This document shows, one piece after another, positions 26,431 to 35,642 of a DNA stretch of 64,000 nt. The position numbers and the translations under genes are program-made. This DNA comes from Cytobacillus kochii (GTDB lineage: Bacteria; Bacillota; Bacilli; Bacillales; Cytobacillaceae). The notes below the pieces were generated by a model. The model saw only the letters and a program-made list of their open reading frames with translations. It was not told where the DNA came from and made no database searches. Position 1 is the first letter of the stretch. Every line of letters begins with the position of its first letter. The stretch covers positions 186,001 to 250,000 of the forward strand of contig NZ_JAIVAM010000003.1 in NCBI RefSeq assembly GCF_020171845.1, read 5' to 3'.

Positions 26431-26910
26431 ATGGCTATGCAAGTACTAGTCAATTTATTCATTGCTGCGTTGTGGATGTTTCTGCAGGATGAATGGAGTT
26501 TTTTATCTTTTTTTAGTGGTTATATTGTAGGGATATTTATTCTATTTTTAATAAGAAGATTTTTTGATGATAATTTTTATATCGTTACTTTTATGAACAT
26601 CCTTAGTCTTTTGTTAGTGTTTATTCATGAGCTATTTACATCTAGTATGGAGGTTGTGAAACAAGTAATTAAACCAAAACTAGATATTAGACCAGGCATT
26701 TTTACATTGGAGACAGAATTAGAAGGTGATATCGAATTAGCATTGCTTTCTTTTCTGCTTTGTATAACACCAGGTTCGGTAGTGGTTGAGGTAGGAAATG
26801 ATAACAAAACGTTTTATGTTCATGGACTTGATATCCCAACTTCGAGTGAATCGCTATTAAAGTCCAAGGTTCGATTCGAAAAGTCTATTAAGAGGGTGAC
26901 AGGAAGATGA
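26431..26910 (+). CDS. mrpE: Na+/H+ antiporter subunit E
   Basis: Subunit E, 159 residues, with two or three hydrophobic segments at the N-terminus (LVNLFIAALWMFLQDEW) and the conserved cytoplasmic part LLSFLLCITPGSVVVEV. ATG at 26431 with GGGCGGTGAG upstream. It overlaps mrpF by an ATGA junction. Confidence 0.92.
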   Translation: MAMQVLVNLFIAALWMFLQDEWSFLSFFSGYIVGIFILFLIRRFFDDNFYIVTFMNILSLLLVFIHELFTSSMEVVKQVIKPKLDIRPGIFTLETELEGDIELALLSFLLCITPGSVVVEVGNDNKTFYVHGLDIPTSSESLLKSKVRFEKSIKRVTGR

Positions 26911-27191
26911 TTGAGAGTTTATTAGTAGTTGCATTATGTTTTCTTGTCCTATCTATTTTAGCAGCAGTATATCGTCTTATTAAGGGTCCGTCTATTCCGG
27001 ATCGCGTGCAGGCGCTTGATAATATAGGAGTAAATATTATTGCGGCGATAGCGATTATTTCTATTTTCATGCGGACGAGTGCGTTCTTTTCAGTCATGTT
27101 ATTACTGGGGATTTTATCGTTTATTGGTACGATAGCCTTTGCGCGTTTCCTAGAGAGGGGGAAAGTCATTGAATCTGACCGTAACAAGTGA
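26907..27191 (+). CDS. mrpF: Na+/H+ antiporter subunit F
   Basis: Subunit F, 94 residues, three membrane segments, with the conserved RLIKGPSIPDRVQALDNIG loop. B. subtilis MrpF has also been linked to bile-salt efflux. The start overlaps the mrpE stop (ATGA), and the end overlaps mrpG by 23 bases. Confidence 0.93.
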   Translation: MIESLLVVALCFLVLSILAAVYRLIKGPSIPDRVQALDNIGVNIIAAIAIISIFMRTSAFFSVMLLLGILSFIGTIAFARFLERGKVIESDRNK

Positions 27192-27543
27192 GTTAGGAGC
27201 AGGAATTCTCATTATTATAGGGACATTGTTTAGTTTTCTTAGTGCAATCGGTATTTTGCGTTTACCAGATGTATATACAAGGTCTCATGCAGCTTCAAAG
27301 AGTTCGACGATTGGTGTGTTATTTACGCTTGTAGGTACTTTAATCTTTTTTCTTGTTCATGAAGGTGTCTTTAGTATTCGATTAATATTAGTCATTTTCT
27401 TTGTTTTTTTAACAGCACCTGTATCAGCGCATCTCATCTCACGCTCCGCTTATCGCTCAAAAGTTCCAATGGCTGATGTCACTGTTCAAGATGAGTTAAA
27501 GAAAGTATTGGTAGGGAAAGATCGGGAAGGAGACCAGTCTTAA
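27169..27543 (+). CDS. mrpG: Na+/H+ antiporter subunit G
   Basis: Subunit G, 124 residues, three membrane segments. FSFLSAIGILRLPDVYTRSHAASKSSTIGVL and TAPVSAHLISRSAYRS are the family motifs. TTG start at 27169 with GAGAGGGGGA inside mrpF. The cytoplasmic tail is acidic and ends at a terminator that overlaps the stop codon. It completes mrpABCDEFG. Confidence 0.93.
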   Translation: MNLTVTSELGAGILIIIGTLFSFLSAIGILRLPDVYTRSHAASKSSTIGVLFTLVGTLIFFLVHEGVFSIRLILVIFFVFLTAPVSAHLISRSAYRSKVPMADVTVQDELKKVLVGKDREGDQS

Positions 27544-27556
27544 TGGCTGGTTTTTT
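27533..27556 (+). terminator. Terminator of the mrp operon
   Basis: ACCAGTC (27533-27539) pairs with GGCTGGT (27545-27551, one G-U), followed by a run of Ts. The stem includes the mrpG stop region. Confidence 0.85.
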
Positions 27557-27702
27557 CTTTTATACCCTAAGCGGCGATTTTCTTGCAAGCCTGTGCAGTT
27601 AATTTGCAATGGTTATTCCACTATTCTCAGTGGTCAACAGGTAAAAGTAATGATAGTCGTAGCGTAAATAGATATCCTTTTTTCTTCAAGACGATTTTGT
27701 AG

Positions 27703-27708
27703 TATAAT
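27703..27708 (+). promoter_or_regulatory. Possible -10 element of the ruvAB promoter
   Basis: Perfect TATAAT 36 bases before the ruvA start; the -35 position is T-rich and not convincing. No LexA box of the Bacillus type (CGAACnnnnGTTCG) was seen in the 200 bases upstream of ruvA. Confidence 0.35.
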
Positions 27709-27743
27709 GGTGGGAGGTATGCAAAAGAGGGAGAGAATAAATT

Positions 27744-28343
27744 TTGTTTGAATATATTATTGGTCGTGTTGACTTCATCGGGCCAGAATACATTGTAGTT
27801 GAAAATAATGGGATTGGGTACCAAGTGATTACACCAAACCCATTTAGATATACGACCGATCAAGAAGTGAAAATTTATACATATCATCATGTCAGAGAAG
27901 ATATTGAATCACTATATGGTTTTACATCACGACAAGAAAAAGCTTTATTCATGAAATTGCTCAATGTAACTGGTATTGGTCCAAAAGGTGCACTGGCCGT
28001 TCTTGCTACAGGTCAGCCAGAAGCGGTTGTTCATGCAATCGAGCATGAAGATGAGGCCTTTCTTGTGAAGTTCCCAGGTGTAGGTAAAAAAACGGCTAGG
28101 CAGATGATTCTTGATTTGAAAGGGAAACTAGTTGATATTGTACCAGACTTGTTACCGAACTTGTTTACAGAAGAGAAACAATTAAAAAGTGATCGAAACC
28201 ATGAATTAGATGAAGCTCTTCTGGCATTAAAGGCACTCGGTTATTCTGATAAAGAATTAAAGAAAATAACGAAAGATTTAAGTGCTGAAACATTAACTAC
28301 CGATCAGTATATTAAATTGGCTTTGCAAAAGCTGCTTAAGTAA
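27744..28343 (+). CDS. ruvA: Holliday junction DNA helicase subunit RuvA
   Basis: Binds four-way DNA junctions and loads RuvB for branch migration. The 199-residue product has the N-terminal OB fold ([28 protein letters not shown]), two helix-hairpin-helix motifs ([17 protein letters not shown] and [22 protein letters not shown]) and a C-terminal RuvB-binding domain ([19 protein letters not shown]). TTG start at 27744 with AGAGGGAGAG upstream. Head of the ruvAB-queA-tgt-yajC unit. Confidence 0.97.
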   Translation: MFEYIIGRVDFIGPEYIVVENNGIGYQVITPNPFRYTTDQEVKIYTYHHVREDIESLYGFTSRQEKALFMKLLNVTGIGPKGALAVLATGQPEAVVHAIEHEDEAFLVKFPGVGKKTARQMILDLKGKLVDIVPDLLPNLFTEEKQLKSDRNHELDEALLALKALGYSDKELKKITKDLSAETLTTDQYIKLALQKLLK

Positions 28344-28377
28344 GAAAGAAGGCAAGGCATGGAAGGATGGTTAACAA

Positions 28378-29394
28378 ATGGATGAGCGTATTATATCAGG
28401 AGAAGCGGATCATCAAGATACTTCATTTGAATATAGCTTACGTCCACAAACCTTAGCACAGTATATTGGCCAAGATCAGGTAAAGGAGAATTTGCGTATT
28501 TTCATCGAAGCAGCGAAAATGCGTAATGAAACATTGGATCATGTTCTTCTTTACGGACCACCAGGCCTAGGGAAAACGACTTTAGCAACGATTATTAGTA
28601 ATGAGATGGGCGTTAATATACGGACAACAGCAGGGCCTGCCATTGAACGGCCTGGTGATTTAGCGGCTGTCTTGACTTCACTTGAGCCTGGTGATGTATT
28701 ATTTATAGATGAGATTCATCGTTTGCCAAGGGCGATAGAAGAAGTATTATACCCGGCAATGGAGGATTTTTGTCTTGATATCGTGATTGGAAAAGGCCCA
28801 AGTGCTCGTTCCGTCAGACTGGATCTTCCCCCTTTTACTTTAGTTGGTGCTACAACGAGAGCAGGCTCTTTATCTGCACCTTTAAGGGATAGGTTCGGGG
28901 TTATGAGTAGACTGGAATATTATAATGAGGGACAACTAAAGGAAATCGTTGTACGAACAGCGGCGATTCTCGATACAGAAATAGACAGAGAAGCAGCAGA
29001 TGAGATTGCTCGACGCTCAAGAGGAACCCCTCGTATTGCAAACCGATTGCTTCGTAGAGTAAGGGATTATGCTCAAGTGCGAGGGGATGGTGCAGTAAAC
29101 CAACAGTTTGCAAATGAGGCATTAGAGATGTTACAGGTCGATAGGTTAGGATTAGATCATATTGATCATAAGTTACTAAGGGGCATGATTGAACGCTTTC
29201 GCGGTGGTCCAGTAGGGTTAGAGACGATTGCTGCAACCATTGGAGAAGAAGCACATACGATAGAAGATGTGTACGAACCCTATTTATTACAAATTGGTTT
29301 CTTACAAAGGACACCAAGGGGCAGAATTGCGACACAGCTTGTTTATCAACATTTTCAAATGGAGGTGCCATCCAATTGCCAAAATGGTTCATGA
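28378..29394 (+). CDS. ruvB: Holliday junction DNA helicase motor RuvB
   Basis: AAA+ motor for branch migration. Walker [13 protein letters not shown], Walker B FIDEIHRL, sensor [18 protein letters not shown], and a C-terminal winged helix ([37 protein letters not shown]) make up a 338-residue protein of normal length. GGAAGGATGG precedes the ATG at 28378. Confidence 0.98.
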   Translation: MDERIISGEADHQDTSFEYSLRPQTLAQYIGQDQVKENLRIFIEAAKMRNETLDHVLLYGPPGLGKTTLATIISNEMGVNIRTTAGPAIERPGDLAAVLTSLEPGDVLFIDEIHRLPRAIEEVLYPAMEDFCLDIVIGKGPSARSVRLDLPPFTLVGATTRAGSLSAPLRDRFGVMSRLEYYNEGQLKEIVVRTAAILDTEIDREAADEIARRSRGTPRIANRLLRRVRDYAQVRGDGAVNQQFANEALEMLQVDRLGLDHIDHKLLRGMIERFRGGPVGLETIAATIGEEAHTIEDVYEPYLLQIGFLQRTPRGRIATQLVYQHFQMEVPSNCQNGS

Positions 29395-29573
29395 TTATTG
29401 GTGGTCTTCTATTTGTTATTGGCTTTCTTATGCATTTTTTCAATTTAGGAAAGCTCCCTGGAGATATTGTATTTAGAAAAGGGAATACAACTGTTTATTT
29501 CCCAATTGTAACGTCAATTATTATTAGTGTGATACTTTCCTTAATTGTCTATTTTATTGGGAAGTCACGTTAA
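29376..29573 (+). CDS. DUF2905-family small membrane protein
   Basis: A 65-residue protein with two membrane segments ([17 protein letters not shown] and [17 protein letters not shown]) joined by the conserved [21 protein letters not shown]. This is the DUF2905 family, often found between ruvB and queA; its function is unknown. TTG start at 29376 with GGAGGTG eight bases upstream, overlapping the ruvB end by 19 bases in another frame. Confidence 0.85.
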   Translation: MPKWFMIIGGLLFVIGFLMHFFNLGKLPGDIVFRKGNTTVYFPIVTSIIISVILSLIVYFIGKSR

Positions 29574-29601
29574 ATTTTTCAAAAGTTGGAGACGAGACAA
29601 A

Positions 29602-30630
29602 ATGAAAGTAGATTTATTTGATTTTAATTTACCAGAAGAGTTAATTGCGCAAACACCGCTTAAAGACAGAACAAGTAGCCGATTAATGGTATTAGATAAG
29701 GAGACGGGAGCGGTCCGTCATGACGTGTTTAAACATATTGTAGAATATTTACAGCCAGGTGATGCACTAGTATTGAATGATACAAGAGTATTGCCAGCAC
29801 GACTTTTTGGAATGAAAGAAGAAACAGGAGCAAAATTAGAAGTGTTACTGTTGAAACAGCTTGAAAATGATCAATGGGAAACACTAGTAAAGCCAGCAAA
29901 ACGGGTGAAAGTAGGGACAGAAATTATCTTTGGTAATGGTCAGCTGAAAGCGGTATGCCTTGAAGAGAGTGACCATGGCGGACGTGTTCTCAAGTTCAAA
30001 TATGAAGGGATTTTCTACGAGGTATTAGAGCAATTAGGTGAAATGCCATTGCCACCCTATATTAAAGAACAACTAGAGGATCGAGATCGTTATCAAACGG
30101 TCTATGCAAAGGAGAATGGCTCTGCTGCAGCACCTACAGCTGGTTTACATTTTACTGAAGAACTATTAGAAGAAATTAAAGCTCGTGGAATTGAGGTTCT
30201 TTTCATTACCCTTCATGTGGGTTTAGGTACGTTCAGACCAGTAAATGTAGATGACATTGATCATCATGAAATGCACGCAGAGTTCTATCAAATGACAAAA
30301 GAAACAGCTCAAACGTTGAACCAAATACGGGAAAGTGGTCATAAAATCATCAGTGTTGGTACTACTTCAACAAGAACACTTGAAACAATTGCTACTGCTT
30401 TTAACGGACGTTTTGAAGAGTCAAGTGGTTGGACTGATATCTTCATCTTCCCTGGGTATGAATTTAAGGCGATTGATGGTATGATCACGAATTTTCACCT
30501 ACCAAAATCAACGTTAATTATGCTTATTAGTGCATTGGCTGGTCGTGAGAATGTGCTTGAAGCATATAAGCAAGCAGTAGAAGAAAGGTATCGTTTCTTT
30601 AGTTTTGGAGATGCAATGTTTATTAAATAA
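29602..30630 (+). CDS. queA: S-adenosylmethionine:tRNA ribosyltransferase-isomerase
   Basis: Adds the epoxycyclopentane ring of queuosine to preQ1-tRNA using the ribosyl group of SAM. The 342 residues equal the B. subtilis length. [49 protein letters not shown] and [10 protein letters not shown] are diagnostic. The ATG at 29602 has TTGGAGA upstream; the open frame begins earlier at 29545. It acts after Tgt, encoded next. Confidence 0.96.
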   Translation: MKVDLFDFNLPEELIAQTPLKDRTSSRLMVLDKETGAVRHDVFKHIVEYLQPGDALVLNDTRVLPARLFGMKEETGAKLEVLLLKQLENDQWETLVKPAKRVKVGTEIIFGNGQLKAVCLEESDHGGRVLKFKYEGIFYEVLEQLGEMPLPPYIKEQLEDRDRYQTVYAKENGSAAAPTAGLHFTEELLEEIKARGIEVLFITLHVGLGTFRPVNVDDIDHHEMHAEFYQMTKETAQTLNQIRESGHKIISVGTTSTRTLETIATAFNGRFEESSGWTDIFIFPGYEFKAIDGMITNFHLPKSTLIMLISALAGRENVLEAYKQAVEERYRFFSFGDAMFIK

Positions 30631-31800
<1,170 letters not shown>

Positions 31801-31826
31801 TACTTGAAAGGAGGGGAAAAGAGAAT

Positions 31827-32102
31827 ATGGATATTTTAGCTACTATTGGGCCGTTAGTCATTATGTTTGTGCTGTTTTATTTCCTTTTAATCAGACCACA
31901 ACAAAAACGTCAAAAAGCGGTTAATCAAATGCAGAATAGTCTGAAAAAAGGCGATAAAGTAGTTACAATCGGTGGTTTACATGGTTTTGTAGATGCAATC
32001 GATGAGGACAAAGTCGTTATCAAGTGTGGCGATGGAAGCCGTCTTACATACGACCGTCAAGCGATTCGTGAAGTAACTGAATCAGCTCCCGGTACCGTTT
32101 AA
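31827..32102 (+). CDS. yajC: Preprotein translocase subunit YajC
   Basis: Accessory subunit of the Sec translocon, 91 residues, one N-terminal membrane helix (ATIGPLVIMFVLFYFLLIRPQQKRQK) and a small cytoplasmic beta domain (KKGDKVVTIGGLHGFV). AAAGGAGGGG RBS. Last gene before a strong terminator. Its partner secDF lies 3.5 kb downstream. Confidence 0.96.
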   Translation: MDILATIGPLVIMFVLFYFLLIRPQQKRQKAVNQMQNSLKKGDKVVTIGGLHGFVDAIDEDKVVIKCGDGSRLTYDRQAIREVTESAPGTV

Positions 32103-32106
32103 GAAT

Positions 32107-32157
32107 GAAAAAGCTGTTTGAAGTAGTTTTACTACTTCAAACAGCTTTTTTCATTTT
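32107..32157. terminator. Strong bidirectional terminator after yajC
   Basis: A 20-bp near-perfect stem (32108-32127 with 32131-32150) with a 3-base loop, flanked by A-rich and T-rich stretches on the two sides. It serves yajC and the convergent membrane-protein gene. Confidence 0.92.
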
Positions 32158-32167
32158 TACATAATTT

Positions 32168-32554
32168 CTATTTTGTTGATTTTGAACTCATGTTTACACC
32201 TAAAATACCACCCATCATTGCAATGAGAATATAGCAAATAAAGTATACGATTTGTTGAGGATTAAATAGTTTATCAAAACCGAGATATTGGAATAAAAAA
32301 ATAATGATTGTATAAATCGCACCAGTTATCCCGCCGAGCATCCATCCCCTTTGTTTTCCTTTCCCACCTGAAATGAAACCTCCAGTAAAGAGGGCAATAA
32401 AAGAAATGGCTGTCATTACATATTGAACAGAAGACTCTTGTAAGGAAGTAAACCTCAATATAAGAGCGAAAATAAAACTACTAACAATTGCCAATGTGAA
32501 AATGGCTATAAGGCCATGTAAAACGGAAGTCCCTAATGCCTTCGATTCTTCGAT
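32168..32554 (-). CDS. TIGR04086-type (YrzE-like) membrane protein, possibly with an ATC start
   Basis: A membrane protein of about 129 residues with four hydrophobic segments (GLIAIFTLAIVSSFIFALILRF, YVMTAISFIALFTGGFISGG and others), and the GGFISGGKGKQRGWMLGG loop typical of the TIGR04086/YrzE family found between yajC and spoVB. Function unknown. No ATG, GTG or TTG lies at the expected start. A strong AAAGGGGAGG (32570-32561) stands six bases before an ATC (Ile) codon at 32554-32552, exactly where the family begins. The next in-frame start is a TTG at 32617 without an RBS. I place the start at the ATC; the alternative is an impaired gene after an ATG to ATC change. Confidence 0.65.
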   Translation of the reverse strand: MEESKALGTSVLHGLIAIFTLAIVSSFIFALILRFTSLQESSVQYVMTAISFIALFTGGFISGGKGKQRGWMLGGITGAIYTIIIFLFQYLGFDKLFNPQQIVYFICYILIAMMGGILGVNMSSKSTK

Positions 32555-32703
32555 TGGAAACCTCCCCTTTCTCTTTTGATAAAATTCCTTTGTACAAGCA
32601 TATTCTGCGGATGGCAAAATAGAAGCAAAATCATAAAATATTTCTTACTCTATTTGATTAAATTGAGAAGTCCTGTACAAGCTAATCTTATAAAGAGGTG
32701 GCA

Positions 32704-33369
32704 ATGTTGGAAGAATATTTTATTGTTATATTTCGAACGATTTTACTATATGTTTTAATGACTATCATCTATCGCATCATGGGGAAAAGGGAAATTGGTG
32801 AGCTTAGTATACTTGATTTAGTCATTTCGATAATGATTGCTGAGTTGGCAGTTGTTGCGATTGAGAAGAGTGACGAGAAATTATTTAGGAATATTCTTCC
32901 TATGCTTATTCTGATGGTTGTACAGATTGTTTCCGCCTATTGGTCCCTAAAAAGTAAGAAAATAAGGGATCTTGTTGATGGAAAACCAGTCATTTTAATT
33001 AATAAAGGGAAGATTGATGAGAAAGCGATGAAAAAGCTACGTTACAATTTAGATGATCTCCTTATGCAACTACGTGAAAAGGATATTTCACTAATATCTG
33101 ATGTTGAATATGCAATACTAGAGGTATCCGGGAGCTTGTCTGTGATTGAAAAGAGCAATCAGTCATCACAAGCGGACCTTACCCCATCATTTACGCTTCC
33201 TCTTGTCCTGGATGGGAGAATAAATAGTGAAAACTTAACACTAATCAATAAGGATGAAGAATGGTTGAAGAAAGAATTAAAGGAAAAAGGGGTTCATGAT
33301 ATTTCAAGGGTGTCGTTATGTAGTTTTGAAAATTCTACATTTTATATTGATTTAATTGATGAGAAATAG
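32704..33369 (+). CDS. DUF421 (YetF-family) membrane protein
   Basis: A 221-residue protein with three N-terminal membrane helices, the conserved YRIMGKREIGELSILDLVISIMIAELAVVAIE stretch, and a C-terminal cytoplasmic DUF421 domain (GKPVILINKGKIDEKAMKKLRYNLDDLLMQLREKDI). Relatives in Bacillus (YetF, YdfS, YrbG, YkjA) affect spore germination or envelope state; the exact role here is unknown. AGAGGTG supports the ATG at 32704; the GTG at 32698 overlaps it. Confidence 0.85.
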   Translation: MLEEYFIVIFRTILLYVLMTIIYRIMGKREIGELSILDLVISIMIAELAVVAIEKSDEKLFRNILPMLILMVVQIVSAYWSLKSKKIRDLVDGKPVILINKGKIDEKAMKKLRYNLDDLLMQLREKDISLISDVEYAILEVSGSLSVIEKSNQSSQADLTPSFTLPLVLDGRINSENLTLINKDEEWLKKELKEKGVHDISRVSLCSFENSTFYIDLIDEK

Positions 33370-33388
33370 ACAATATGTTCAGGGGTAG

Positions 33389-33422
33389 AAAAAACTGAGT
33401 GAGTAAATCTTGTCACTCAGTT
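33389..33422 (-). terminator. Terminator of spoVB
   Basis: Stem AACTGAGTGA (33393-33402) with TCACTCAGTT (33413-33422). On the minus strand it is followed by six Ts, so it mainly serves spoVB, but it also lies after the DUF421 gene. Confidence 0.8.
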
Positions 33423-33435
33423 CATTATATGAGGG

Positions 33436-34992
33436 CTATCTAAACATAAATTTCGCTAAAAACTGACCGACTCCTGGAAGGCCTTGTACATCACCTTTTC
33501 TAATGAGCTTTGTGAAAATCATGATGATTAGATAGATTAAACTCATAACCATTGCCCCACATAGGATAGTAGGTACGATGGTGAAGTTTAGGAACTTAAT
33601 TGTAATATATCCGATATAACCTGTGAGGAGCATAGCACTCGATGTGATTAAGTATTCCCGCATATGAATGGTATAAGAAATGGCTTTTAACAAAGTGGCG
33701 AAATGCAGTAGAGTGACTAATACAAAGCCAACAATTAAGCCGAGCGCTACTCCTGTAATACCAAAGGCAGGCTGGCTTCCAAGAATAAAGATAACCGCAA
33801 TTTTAGCAACCGCACCAATCAGGCTATTGATCATGGCAGCACGTGCTAAATCTAGAGCTTGTAGCGCAGACTGCAGTGGCTGTTGGAAATAGTAGAATAG
33901 GAAAAGAGGCGCCATTAATTTTAGGAAGTCGGTACCTGTTGTCGAACCATACATCACAGTCATTAATGGTTCAGCCAGGATATAAATAACCACAACTGAA
34001 AGACCACCTGTTGTTAAAGAAATCCTTAATGCTTGCTGCAGACGATATTCAATTAAATGGAAGTTATTAACTGCTTTCGCTTCACTAATGGCAGGTACGA
34101 GTGAGGTGGAGAGCGCCATATTAATGAATGATGGTAGCATTAACAAAGGAAGTGCAAATCCGGTTAAGGCACCATACCCTTCTGTAGCAGCAATTGTAGA
34201 AACACCGGCTATAGTAAGACTATAAGTCACAACAATTGGCTCTAAAAACCAAGCGACAGAACCAATCATTCTACTTCCGGTCGTAGGTAATGCCACTTCC
34301 ATAAGTTGTTTAAACGTATCCTTGCCCTTGCGGATATGTTGGAAAAATTGTTTTCGTACCTTAAACTTCTTTTTCAATTTAAATGATGTTAGTAAATAAA
34401 TGAGTGAGGCTAATTCGCCAATTACGGATGCAAGCATAGCTCCCGCTGCAGCATATTCAATACCGTATGGCAAAAATGCTTTAGTTAATGCAGCAATTAA
34501 TGTAATTCTTACAACTTGTTCAATAAGTTGTGAATAAGCGGCCGGCTTCATATTTTGCTTACCTTGGAAGTATCCGCGTATGACAGAAGAGACGGCAATA
34601 ATCGGCACAACAGGTGCGATAGCTAATAATGGATATAGCGTCCTGTTATCTGTTAATAAATGCTCTGATAGATAGGGAGTTAATAAAATTAAAGCTGGTG
34701 TAAATAAGAGCGATAATGATAATGTACTAGCTAATGAAACAATGAGGATTTTTTTTGTTTTTTCCGTATCTCCTCTTGCTTCCGATTCCGCCACATTTTT
34801 TGAAATTGCTACGGGTAAACCAAGCTGTGTAATTGTTACGACTAGAATAAATGTAGGAAAAGCCATCATATAAAGACCGACACCTTCAGCTCCAATGAAC
34901 CTTGCGATGACAATCCGATTAATAAAACCGAGTACTCTAGTTACAAGTCCAGCAAATAAGAGAATAATCGTTCCTTGAATAAATTTCGACAT
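33436..34992 (-). CDS. spoVB: Stage V sporulation protein B, MurJ-family flippase
   Basis: Polytopic membrane protein of the MOP/MurJ superfamily, needed for spore cortex synthesis, where it is thought to move lipid-linked precursors. The 518-residue length equals that of B. subtilis SpoVB when the ATG at 34992 is used (MSKFIQGTIILLFAGLVTRVLGFINRIVIARFIGAEGVGLYMM). The open frame extends 75 codons further but overlaps comN and has no start signal. A sigma-E-like promoter lies just upstream. Confidence 0.93.
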   Translation of the reverse strand: MSKFIQGTIILLFAGLVTRVLGFINRIVIARFIGAEGVGLYMMAFPTFILVVTITQLGLPVAISKNVAESEARGDTEKTKKILIVSLASTLSLSLLFTPALILLTPYLSEHLLTDNRTLYPLLAIAPVVPIIAVSSVIRGYFQGKQNMKPAAYSQLIEQVVRITLIAALTKAFLPYGIEYAAAGAMLASVIGELASLIYLLTSFKLKKKFKVRKQFFQHIRKGKDTFKQLMEVALPTTGSRMIGSVAWFLEPIVVTYSLTIAGVSTIAATEGYGALTGFALPLLMLPSFINMALSTSLVPAISEAKAVNNFHLIEYRLQQALRISLTTGGLSVVVIYILAEPLMTVMYGSTTGTDFLKLMAPLFLFYYFQQPLQSALQALDLARAAMINSLIGAVAKIAVIFILGSQPAFGITGVALGLIVGFVLVTLLHFATLLKAISYTIHMREYLITSSAMLLTGYIGYITIKFLNFTIVPTILCGAMVMSLIYLIIMIFTKLIRKGDVQGLPGVGQFLAKFMFR

Positions 34993-35016
34993 TGTACACC
35001 CTGCCTTCTCAAATGA

Positions 35017-35046
35017 AAGGTATTCATATACAATTAATCTATATGC
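35017..35046 (-). promoter_or_regulatory. Probable sigma-E promoter of spoVB
   Basis: On the minus strand GCATATAG (35046-35039), a 14-base spacer, then AATACCTT (35024-35017). The -35 is good and the -10 matches 5 of 8. spoVB is a sigma-E gene in B. subtilis. Confidence 0.5.
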
Positions 35047-35117
35047 AAGAAGATGGACAAAGCATGACAAGCTTTCGTAATTAAAGTGAGTTATATTTAA
35101 AAAAGGGAGAGTTGAAG

Positions 35118-35411
35118 TTGAAAATGCATGCCTATGATATTTTTTTCGAAGAGGTAGAACCTGCACTTGATGTAAAAATCGATGAGTTTCGCTTTCTTGG
35201 ATATGAACATGTGACAAGAGCGCAATTATGGGAATACTTAAAGAAGAAAAAGTGGAAAACGCCTAAATCAACGATACGATTATTTGAAATTGTGGAAGAT
35301 GTTTTAGGGATAAAAGTTGGAGAATTTATTAACTATACAACTGTTGAAGCTTATATGGACACAGAATTTTCTCTTGAAAATGCTGAGGAAATGAAGGAAT
35401 TACTAAAATAG
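35118..35411 (+). CDS. comN: Post-transcriptional regulator ComN
   Basis: A 97-residue protein that resembles ComN (YrzD) of B. subtilis, which controls comE mRNA and localises with DivIVA at poles and septa. Recognised from YDIFFEEVEPALDVKIDEFRFLGYEHVTRAQLWEYLKKKKWK. AAAAGGGAGA lies eight bases before the TTG at 35118; a TTG at 35112 is too close and the ATG at 35124 too far. It is divergent from spoVB, as in B. subtilis. Confidence 0.8.
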   Translation: MKMHAYDIFFEEVEPALDVKIDEFRFLGYEHVTRAQLWEYLKKKKWKTPKSTIRLFEIVEDVLGIKVGEFINYTTVEAYMDTEFSLENAEEMKELLK

Positions 35412-35480
35412 AACGAGTAAGTTATCAATCACTTAGTACTCTAGTCATAAACGTTTATTTCTACATGTACGTTGATAAAA

Positions 35481-35509
35481 TTGACAGTCCCTTCCTCTTG
35501 TTTCATAAT
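35481..35509 (+). promoter_or_regulatory. Probable sigma-A promoter of secDF
   Basis: TTGACA (35481-35486), 17 bases, CATAAT (35504-35509). A second TATAAT (35548-35553) with TTGAGA 19 bases earlier could be a tandem start. Confidence 0.65.
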
Positions 35510-35642
35510 AATAATATTGCGCTTGAGAAAGGTTTTCATTAAACGGTTATAATCATATTTACTTCGTTTATCCTGTTAGAAAAGTCACGTTAAAAAGCTC
35601 AACATTTGGGCTTGTTTGGAAAGTGAGGAGGAAATATACATA

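Noticed and set aside
20142-27543. Prophage or integrative element
   Set aside because: Only one recombinase gene; no phage structural, replication or mobilisation genes and no flanking att repeats were seen.
27557-27743. SOS (LexA) box before ruvA
   Set aside because: No CGAACnnnnGTTCG-like sequence was found, although ruvAB is SOS-controlled in many bacteria.
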